Below are positions 44,701 through 54,100 of a stretch of 56,098 bases of DNA, one piece after another; the first letter of the stretch is position 1, and each line of letters starts with the position of its first letter. Both the position numbers and the translations under genes were made by a program. The stretch comes from CAYSCZ01 sp964429655. Its GTDB lineage: Bacteria > Bacteroidota > Bacteroidia > Cytophagales > Cyclobacteriaceae. A model generated the notes under the pieces. The model was not told the DNA's origin and searched no databases. It saw only the letters and a list, made by a program, of their open reading frames with translations. The DNA lies in the NCBI GenBank assembly GCA_964429655.1, contig CAYSCZ010000014.1:1-56098 (forward strand), written 5' to 3'.

Positions 44701-45435
44701 ATGCATTCACTCAAGATCCATCTTTATACTTTTTGTTACAATGAAGAACGAATTATCCCATTTTTTCTGAAGCATTACAATCAATTTGTGGATAGGATAT
44801 TTGTATTTGATAACCAAAGCAATGACACTTCCAGGGAATTGTTAAATAAATCTCCTAAAGTTAATGTTGTTGATTGGGATAGTGGTGGGATTTTTAGGGA
44901 TGATCAATTGAGAAACTTAAAAAACCGCATTTGGAAACGAAGTAGAGGCATTGCAGATTTTGTCATGGTCCTCGACATGGATGAATTTATTTTTTATGAT
45001 AACATTATTGCTGCTTTAGTAAAATTGAAATCAGAGAACTACAGTGTAATTAGGTTTCAGGGTTATGAAATGGTTTCTGAAGGATTTCCAAATAAGAGTT
45101 TTATTGATGAGGTACAACACGGAGTTAGGAATCCGCAATATGATAAAATGGTCTTACTTGATCCTAATAAGATAGAAAACATCAATTATTCCATTGGTGC
45201 GCATTTGGCATTACCTGAAGGTTGGGTTAAAATTAAAATGAATGACCCAGGTTTTAAACTGCTTCATTATCGGTTTTTAGGAATAGATTATCTTTTGAAT
45301 AAACATGCGTCCAGGGCTGAAAGACTAAGTGAAATAAATATTAAAAATAAATGGAGTTATCATTTTAACTTGCCAAGAGAAGAGCAGATAAAAGCTTTTC
45401 AAAAAGTACTTCATAACAAAGTGAAAATCCTATAA
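44701..45435 (+). CDS. Glycosyltransferase family 2-like protein, paralog 1 of 3
   Basis: A GT-A fold of the Glyco_tranf_2_4 kind: HLYTFCYNEERIIPFFLKHY (residues 7-26), FDNQSNDTS, and the metal-binding DxD motif in VMVLDMDEFIFY. The end HYRFLGIDYLLNKHASRAER is shared by all three copies. It contains no TM segment, so it is probably cytosolic. It is first of three tandem paralogs (spacings 10 bp and -4 bp), indicating local duplication. The acceptor and sugar cannot be read. Confidence 0.85.
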   Translation: MHSLKIHLYTFCYNEERIIPFFLKHYNQFVDRIFVFDNQSNDTSRELLNKSPKVNVVDWDSGGIFRDDQLRNLKNRIWKRSRGIADFVMVLDMDEFIFYDNIIAALVKLKSENYSVIRFQGYEMVSEGFPNKSFIDEVQHGVRNPQYDKMVLLDPNKIENINYSIGAHLALPEGWVKIKMNDPGFKLLHYRFLGIDYLLNKHASRAERLSEINIKNKWSYHFNLPREEQIKAFQKVLHNKVKIL

Positions 45436-45445
45436 CCTTAGCTAA

Positions 45446-46183
45446 ATGCTCCCCAAAATTCATTTATACACCTTTTGTTATAATGAAGAAAAGATCATTC
45501 CTTACTTTCTGAGGCATTACTTACGCTTTGTTGAAAAAATCATTGTGCTGGATAATTATTCTAATGATGCTTCAGCTTCGTTGTTTAAGGCACACAAAAA
45601 TATCTTTGTAACCAGATACGACACTAATAATGAGTATCGGGAGGATATTAAGCAAAACCTTTCCAATAAAATATGGAAAAAGAGCAGGGGGCATGCCGAT
45701 TTTGTGATCCTATGCCATATTGATGAATTTCTTTATCATCCACACCTTTCTGAAATATTAGTTATGATGAAGGAAAAAGGACATACCGTTTTAAAACCAA
45801 TTGGATATGATATGATTTCAAGAAGTTTTCCAACCTCTGGTCAGGATATATACGCTGAAATTAATGAAGGAAAACGGGATCGCATGTTCGATAAAATAGT
45901 GCTATTCGATCCTAATGCCATAAAGGAAACCAACTATTATCCCGGTGCGCATGCAGCCATTCCGGAGGGTAAAGTGAAGGTGTATAAGGATGATCCCGAT
46001 CTCAAATTGCTTCACTATCGATACTTAGGATTGGAATATATCTTAGATAAACACAAAAACCGTGCTGAGCGGATGAGCAAAATTGGCCGACGAAATAATT
46101 GGGGATATCAATATCTATATGGAGAAGAAAAACAAAAAAAGTTATTTGAAAGTGTTTTTAATAGTCGGGAAAAAGTGATTTGA
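45446..46183 (+). CDS. Glycosyltransferase family 2-like protein, paralog 2 of 3 (altered DxD)
   Basis: Same architecture as its neighbours: IHLYTFCYNEEKIIPYFLRH, LDNYSNDAS and the C-terminal HYRYLGLEYILDKHKNRAER. The metal motif here reads CHIDEF where paralogs 1 and 3 have DMDE, so the first Asp of DxD is His. This may reduce or change metal use and activity. It overlaps the next copy by 4 bp (ATGA), implying coupled translation. Confidence 0.85.
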   Translation: MLPKIHLYTFCYNEEKIIPYFLRHYLRFVEKIIVLDNYSNDASASLFKAHKNIFVTRYDTNNEYREDIKQNLSNKIWKKSRGHADFVILCHIDEFLYHPHLSEILVMMKEKGHTVLKPIGYDMISRSFPTSGQDIYAEINEGKRDRMFDKIVLFDPNAIKETNYYPGAHAAIPEGKVKVYKDDPDLKLLHYRYLGLEYILDKHKNRAERMSKIGRRNNWGYQYLYGEEKQKKLFESVFNSREKVI

Positions 46184-46926
46184 TGATTAAACCAATCGTT
46201 CATATATATGCCCCATGTTACAATGAGGAAAAAATAATCCCTTATTTTTTAAGACACTATCAATCCTTTGCACAGAAGATTTTCGTCTATGACAATCAAT
46301 CTACCGACAGCTCGGTCGAAATTCTTAAAAATTATAGCAATGTTGTACTAAGAACTTTTAAGTCAGCAAATGAGCAAAGAACGGATCTTATAACTGAAAT
46401 TAAAGAAACCGCATGGTACGAAAGCAGGGGTAAGGCTGATTTCATTATTGCCTGTGATATGGATGAACTCTTATATCATCCAGACATGAGGCAATTGTTA
46501 ATAAAATTAAAAAAACATCGATTTACAGTAGCAAAGCCTTTAGGTTTTAATATGATCAGTAAATCGTTTCCAACTACTGATAAAAATATCTATAATGAAG
46601 TTAAAGAAGGCGCAAGGGTGCAATTATGGGATAAGATGGTGTTATTTAACCCCAATGAAATTGAACAAATGAATTACGCTCCGGGATCGCATCTCGCACT
46701 GCCGGAAGGAAATGTAAAACTATATCAAAATGATCTACTTTTACGGCTGCTGCATTTCAGATACCTGGGACTGGAATATGTGCTGGGAAAGAATAAATTA
46801 AGAAATAGCAGGCTTAGCATGGAAAACAAAAAAAATAATTGGGGATACCATTACACCCTGGATGATCAAAAACAAATAAAGGTTTTTAATAAGATTTGGT
46901 CGAAAAAAGGTAATGTGATATCATAA
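46180..46926 (+). CDS. Glycosyltransferase family 2-like protein, paralog 3 of 3
   Basis: Third tandem copy: VHIYAPCYNEEKIIPYFLRH, YDNQSTDSS and DMDELLYH (intact DxD). It shares the C-terminal HFRYLGLEYVLGKNKLRNSR block with the other two. Copies 2 and 3 look closest to each other (both have FPT and an NIY/DIY segment after the central MIS). The start at 46180 overlaps the stop of copy 2. Confidence 0.85.
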   Translation: MMIKPIVHIYAPCYNEEKIIPYFLRHYQSFAQKIFVYDNQSTDSSVEILKNYSNVVLRTFKSANEQRTDLITEIKETAWYESRGKADFIIACDMDELLYHPDMRQLLIKLKKHRFTVAKPLGFNMISKSFPTTDKNIYNEVKEGARVQLWDKMVLFNPNEIEQMNYAPGSHLALPEGNVKLYQNDLLLRLLHFRYLGLEYVLGKNKLRNSRLSMENKKNNWGYHYTLDDQKQIKVFNKIWSKKGNVIS

Positions 46927-47031
46927 ATGCCCCTTCTTATGAAGAATAAATGATTATTTTTAGCCTTCTATTTGAGAAATATCATATATTCTTCTTACTT
47001 TAGTCATAATCAATAATTAAATATTTATAAT

Positions 47032-48171
47032 TTGGAACAGAAAGGGCCACCACCACCATTTAGTTATACCTATAGTCCAAACATGCCGGAGCTTCTATGG
47101 CAGCTAAATGCATCGGTTGTGATCTCAACTTATCAGACGGGAAAAGTTGTAATACTAAGCCCAAAGGATACTGAAGAGCTAATTCAGTTGCCAAGAACTT
47201 TCGATAAACCGATGGGTATGGCTATACAGGACCACAAACTGGCCATAGCTACACGCAGGGAGATTATTGTTACCGCAAATTCCACACAAATTGCCAAAAC
47301 CTACCAGGATAAGCCCAATACCTATGATGCGATGTTTGTTCCTCGTGTGCAGTATTTTAGTGGAGAGGTGGATATCCATGATTTGGAGTGGATGGGCAAG
47401 CAATTATTAGCAGTGAACACACTATTTTCCTGTCTGGTCATAGTGGATGAAAATTGTAGTTTCAGGCCCAAATGGAAGCCAAACTTTGTGACAGAGATCA
47501 TGCCTGAAGACAGGTGTCATCTTAATGGCGTTGCCATGATTGACGACAAACCCAGGTATGTGACCGCCCTGGGTCAGACCAACACGGCAAAAGGCTGGCG
47601 TGAAAAAATGTTGAGCGGTGGTATATTGGTGGATGTTGATTCCAATGAAATTATATCCACCGAACTACCGGTGCCACATACACCAAAATGGTATAAAGAC
47701 AAATTGTACATGCTGCTTTCCGCTACCGGAGAGCTGATAACAGTAGATTTAAGTACCGGAAAATACGATGTGGTCACCAAGATGAATGGTTTTCTAAGGG
47801 GTATGGACATTTGTGGTGATTACTTATTTGTAGCCCAGTCCAAGATCAGGGAGAAGAGTTCAATTTTCAGCAAAGTGCCTGTAGCCAAACAATCGGTATG
47901 GTGTGGGGTAACGGTTATTTACCTGCCTACCGGAAGTCAGGTAGGATTTATCCGCTACAATACCAGCGTAGAGGAATTGTATGACGTGAAGATCATCAAT
48001 GGCTATAAGAGGCCAAATATAATGAATTTGCAGAAAGGCTTGCAATACCGGGCGCTGATGACGCCTCAGCAGGTCTTTTGGTTTACGCCAAATGAAGGCA
48101 ATAATCAAAGTCAGGACCAGCAACAACCAAGATTAGAACAAGCACCTGCTGATACCAATCAGCATAACTAA
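47032..48171 (+). CDS. TIGR03032-type (DUF4915) beta-propeller protein
   Basis: Starts at TTG 47032. The protein has FSYTYSPNMPELLWQLNASV, VVISTYQTGKVVILS, HDLEWMGKQLLAVNTLFSCL, MPEDRCHLNGVAM and GFLRGMDICGDYLFVAQSKI, which identify the TIGR03032 family. No signal peptide; the repeated strand pattern suggests a propeller. Function is unknown. It is 6 bp upstream of the giant FG-GAP gene, on the same strand, and so probably works with it. The last 20 residues are Gln/Asn-rich and look disordered. Confidence 0.85.
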   Translation: MEQKGPPPPFSYTYSPNMPELLWQLNASVVISTYQTGKVVILSPKDTEELIQLPRTFDKPMGMAIQDHKLAIATRREIIVTANSTQIAKTYQDKPNTYDAMFVPRVQYFSGEVDIHDLEWMGKQLLAVNTLFSCLVIVDENCSFRPKWKPNFVTEIMPEDRCHLNGVAMIDDKPRYVTALGQTNTAKGWREKMLSGGILVDVDSNEIISTELPVPHTPKWYKDKLYMLLSATGELITVDLSTGKYDVVTKMNGFLRGMDICGDYLFVAQSKIREKSSIFSKVPVAKQSVWCGVTVIYLPTGSQVGFIRYNTSVEELYDVKIINGYKRPNIMNLQKGLQYRALMTPQQVFWFTPNEGNNQSQDQQQPRLEQAPADTNQHN

Positions 48172-48177
48172 ATAAAA

Positions 48178-51100
48178 ATGGAAAAGCATTACTACCACAG
48201 TACTTTTCATGAAGCTTATCAGACTTATTTTAAATTTTATAAACGTCTACAGAAAAGCCTAAAAAATGGCAGCTTCTGGCGTTATAGTGCCAAAAAGAGA
48301 CGCATGCTGTTCAAGCGTCTCAAGCGCTATGAGTCGAAGCTCAAAAAATTAAGACGACAATTAGGTTGGTACCACCTGGCCATTCCTGCTGTTTCTGCGG
48401 TACTGATGTTGGCTACCCAAAGTTTATCAGGGAAGCCAAGGATAGACCCAAAACCAAAAGAGATAACTAAATTAATGGCCCTTGGTATTACCAGCAATAC
48501 AGTTGATGCTTTTGCGGAAAAAGGGACGCTCGTGGGAAGGCTCAGTGGAGGAACAGCACCATACCGACTAGTAAGTACCGGCGATGCCCAGGATGATTAC
48601 AATGGCTTATTTACCATTACCGGTGATAGTTTGTTGGTCAATGGCCCAATAGCCAATGTAGCAAAATCCTCACTGAATATTTTTGTGGAGGACAACCTCG
48701 GTGTACAGACCCAGGCATTTACCATCAACGTTCAAAACCTGCCCACTGCAGGTGGATTGCTGAATGACTCCGGACAGGCATACGGGGATAATGTAGTGGC
48801 AGCAGACATGGCAGACATGGATGGTGACGGAGACCTGGATATTGTACTCATGGTACCTTACAGCAGTAAAGTTTTACTTAATGATGGTACCGGCTCTAAC
48901 TTCACAGAATTACCCTTCACTAGTAATTTCGATTTTGCTTACAACCAATCGGATATTGATCTTGGTGATGTAGATGGGGATGGGGATGTTGACTTATTAT
49001 TTACCTCTAACAATGAGTCCGGTGATATATGGATAAATGATGGTTCAGGAAACCTTTCATTTTTAACAGGTTTTAGTGGACCATTTACACAAGCATATTT
49101 TGGAGATCTGGATGGAGATGGTGATCTGGATGTTTTTGTAAATAATGATTTCCCAGATGAGTTTTTTGTTTACTTAAATGATGGTAGTGGTGGATTTAGT
49201 TATTCACCGGTACAAACCATTGCATCTGACGGAATTGCTGATTTAGGCGATCTGGATGGGGATGGTGACCTCGATGCATTGGAAATAGTCAGTACCGGGG
49301 ACGTAAGAACGTTGGAAAATACCGGTGGGGTATTGACGCCTGTTTTCAACGGACTTAACATAGGTGCTTATTCCTTTTATGATGTGCAATTGGGAGACCT
49401 GGATAGCGATGGTGATTTGGATGCCCTGGTAGTTGGTGATGGTATAATCAATGTCATCAAAAATGATGGTGTATTAAATTTTAGTTTTGGGCAGGATATC
49501 CCACTTGACTCTTTAGCCAAAAGTGTTGAGCTTGGCGATATGGATGGCGATGGAGACCTGGATGCGGTTATTGCTGTTTACAACGATAATAATTTAATAC
49601 TGCACAACGATGGTACCGGTAATTTTAACACCTTTCAACTATTTGAGGAGCAATATAGTACCAGGGATTTAGCTATTGGTGACCTGGATAATGATGGTGA
49701 GTTGGATGTATTCACAGCTAATGGATATTATTTTTTATATCCAGCCCTACTCGATTCCAGTTCAGTTTTTCTTAATACCGGCAATGCTCCATCAACTATT
49801 TCTCTAAGTTCATTCAATATTGATGCTTTTGCGCCTTTAGGAAAACTGGTGGGAACCATCAGTGGCGGTATAGGGCCTTATACCCTGGCCAACAGCGGAG
49901 ACAGCCAGGATGATGATAATGGCTTGTTTACCATTAAAGGGGATCGCTTAGTCGTCAACGGTTTTATCGCTAATAAAACCAAGTCGACTTTAAATATTTA
50001 CATAGAGGATGTTCTTCAACAATCTCAGGCTTTCACCATTAGTGTGCAAAACCTTCCCAATTCAGGGGGGGATTTTAGTGACTCCGGTCAAGCATTAGAC
50101 GCTGCGTTTGAGGTGGAATTTGGGGATATGGATAATGATGGAGATTTTGATGCGGTGATTTTAAATAATACCGACTTTATAAAAATACTCTATAACGACG
50201 CCGGGGACTTCACCACCACCCAAACAGTGGTAACAACCTCAGCCCGGCCTAACGACATTGTGCTGGGTGATATGGATGGTGATGGCGACCTGGATATTGT
50301 TACTGCACCCGATGCTATTAACTCACAATATTTTGTGCTGCTGAATGATGGGGGTGGTTCTTTTTCTTATGGAAATCCTTTTGGTACCATTGATACCAGG
50401 ATTGATTATGTAGAGTTGGGTGACCTTGATGGTGATGGTGACCTTGATGCGGTCCTTGAAGGAAGGTTTATATATTTTAATGATGGATCAGGAAATCTGG
50501 CCGATACGGGCTATTCGCTTTCCTCCTTTTCAGAAGATGCAAAATTAGCAGACCTGGATGATGATGGGGATTTAGATGTTGTATTAGCTTTATATTTCGC
50601 CGATAATAGAATATACTTTAATGACGGAAGTGGCTCATTCACACTTCAGCAAACCTTTACTAGCAACAGAGCAAGAGCGGTCGAATTAGGTGACCTGGAC
50701 AATGATGGCGACCTTGATATTTTCTTTGCATCACTGGCAGTCGATGAGGACACCTGGATCAATGATGGAACAGGTACCTTCTTTGGAGGATCTAATCAGT
50801 TTGATTCGGTCTATGGTAACTATTTTAATAACATCTTGGGTGATGTGGATGGAGATGGAGACCTGGATGCGCTGGATGGCATGAACTTAATGGGTGTTCA
50901 TAACCTATTCCTAAATAATGGCTCAGCAAATTTTTCGTTTTTCGGTCTACAAGTAGGCACAGGATCCACTAATGAAATTGAATTGATAGATGTGGATGCC
51001 GATGGAGATTTGGATATGTTTATCGCTGATGGAGGTGGCAGCCAACTGCTTTTGAATGATGAAGCTTTTGATGATGTAATACTTACAAACAACACCGTGG

Positions 51101-54100
51101 ATCTTTTTGCCACACTGGGCACTTCAGTTGGGAAATTGGATACTTTGGATAACAGCAATCCAAGCGATACAGTTATTTATAGTTTAGTTGCCGGTGTAGG
51201 GGATGATCATAATGGATTTTTCACTATAGACGGCGATAGCTTAAGGGTTAATGCAGATCTATCTGCCATTAATCTTAATAACCTGAACATAAGGGTAGGA
51301 GCCAGCAATGATGGAGGCTTTTTACTGGAGAAGGAATTTACCCTATCTGTATTCAACTTTCCTTCAGGAGGAGGGTTTCTTAATGACTCCGGACAGGGGT
51401 TTGGTGATAATGCCCTTGCTGCGGCTATTGCCGATATGGATGGTGATGGGGACCTGGACATTATCCAGGCAGAAACAGGATATGGAACAAAGTTTTTAAG
51501 AAACGATGGGACAGGAAACTACTTTCAGGAGTTCCTTATTTCTAGTTCCTACAGTATTTCCAACCCACGCGAGGTGGAGCTTGGCGATATTGATGGAGAT
51601 GGTGATATAGATGCTTTTTTTGCTACCAGTGGTGGATCAAATGATATTTGGTTTAATGATGGTGCCGGAAATTTAACCTACTCAAATAACTTCAATGGTT
51701 TTGTTAAAATAGGATTGGGTGACCTGGATGGTGATGGCGACCTGGATGTATTTGGTAACACGGGATCAAATATTTACATTTATCTCAATTACGGAGATGG
51801 TACCTTTCCAGGCTCACCCGATCAGACGATACTTTATACAGGTATTTTCGATGTAGGTGATTTAGATGGAGATGGTGATTTGGATGCCTTTGAGATCATT
51901 AATAGCGGTTTAGTCAGATCACAACGAAATACCGACGGGATATTTACTACTATCCCTACTAGTATTGACATCGGAGGCCAAACTTATGATTTGCAGCTTG
52001 GTGACTTAGACAGTGATGGTGATTTGGATGCCTTGACTGTGGGTTATGGAAAGATCAATGTAATTGAAAACACAGGATCCCTGAATTTTAATTTAAGCCA
52101 GGAAATCCTAATCGATTATACTGATGCCCAAAGTGTAGCATTGGGGGATATGGATGGCGATGGAGACCTTGATGCCATAATTGGCGTCTTCAACGACTAT
52201 AATTTATTCCTGGGCAATAATGGATCGGGTTATTTTACAACCGTTCATAGCTTTGAAGAACAATACGATACCAGAGACCTAGCCATCGGAGACCTTGATG
52301 ATGATGGTGACCTTGATGTATTTACCGTAAACGCCGGGCTCGATTCAAATTCTGTTTTCATCAATGATACCTATGGTAATGTTGCGCCCACCGATATTGT
52401 CTTATCCGCATCTAACGTGGACGCTTTTGCCTCTTTGGGAACCTTAATTGGTAACATCACTGTGACCGATGGTGATGGAGGGGCAGGATTAACAGTAAGA
52501 CTTGTCCCGGGAACAGGTGACGATCAAAATGGGTTTTTCTCAGTCAGAAATAATAATGAGCTTAGGGTAAATTCAGACCTCTCAAAGCTTAATTTGCCCA
52601 CCATGAATATTCGTCTTCAGGCCAATGATGGCTCTGGGGGAGTTTTTGAGAAGAGCCTGGCCCTCACCGTTGATGGTTTGCCAACAGCTTCAGGCGGTTT
52701 TTTTGTAAATAGTGGTCAATCAATAAGTGCACCATCAAGAACTTACAGTTATGATGTGGTGATTGGAAATATTGATGCGGATGGAGACCTGGAAGTAATT
52801 ACTACAAATGATGGATACTATGATAACGTAATCCTTGAAAATGATGGTAATGGTAACCTTAGCATAGACGGGTATTTTGGAGGAACCGGAAACGATGCAA
52901 AAGGTGTAGCATTAGGGGATATTGATGGGGATGGGGACAATGATATTGTGATTGCCAAAAGCAATGAAAATGTCTGGTTCAATCAAGGCAATGGGACTTT
53001 TTTACCAGGTCAAGTTCTTGCCTATAATCTTTATGATGTGGACTTGGGCGATATCGATGGAGATGGAGATTTGGACGCTGTCTATATTTCAAATTATGAT
53101 GAGGAATTTTTTACCAACGATGGTGTTGGAGTATTCACCTTTGTACAATCATTTTCTTACAGCAATGGTAAACTGGAATTCGGTGACCTGGACAACGATG
53201 GTGACCTGGATGCATTTGTTTTAAGGCCTCAGTATAATGAACTTTTCTACGTATTAGAGAATAATTCGGGCACATTTTCTGTGCTGAATACCGGCTATTA
53301 TGGGTATAAATACGAATTTTTGGATGTGCAACTGGTTGACATTGACTCTGATGGCGACTTAGATGCTATTGCGGTATCATATTCTTCTGATGGTGGCGAT
53401 ATCCAGGTTCTTGAAAACGATGGATCAGCTAATTTTTCAGTTTCACAGAAATTAAACTACACCAACCAAGAATCAATAGTTGTTGGTGATGTAGATGGGG
53501 ATGGAGATTTGGATTTTATTACCGCCGGATCAGGTGGACAGGTGTATCATTTTACCAATAACGGCTCTGGTAATTTTGTGCTCTTGCAACAATTTACCAG
53601 CCCAAGTATATCTTTAAGTAGCTTAGCTTTAGGAGACCTCGATAATGATGATGACCTTGATTTATTCATTACCAGCTTTGGTCAACCTGATATTGTTTTT
53701 AGAAATGATTCTGCCAGCAATGACCCAACTGATATAGTATTAGATAATACAACCATCGATGCTTTTTCTTTTACAGGACAAAAGGTTGCTACAATCTCGG
53801 TAGCAGATGGTGATGGGCCTGGCATACCTACCCTTCAACTGGTGCCCGGCGTCAACGATGACCATAATGGATTTTTCACCATTAGGGATGATTCCTTAAG
53901 GGTGAATGCAGATCTTTCTTTATTAAACCTATCCACACTTAATATCCGGATAGCTGCCAATGATAATGCCGGGGGATTTTTTGAAAAGGCTTTTTCTATT
54001 TCCGTTAATAATCTACCTACCACAGGCTCCGGACAATTCATAGTTGCAGATACAGTAGGAACCTATGGCACAATAGATTCATACGTTACAAGATTTGCTG

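Noticed and set aside
50690..54041. Several 60-90-codon ORFs on both strands inside the FG-GAP region
   Set aside because: They are other-frame readings of the Asp/Gly-rich repeats of the giant gene, with no independent start signals or family match.
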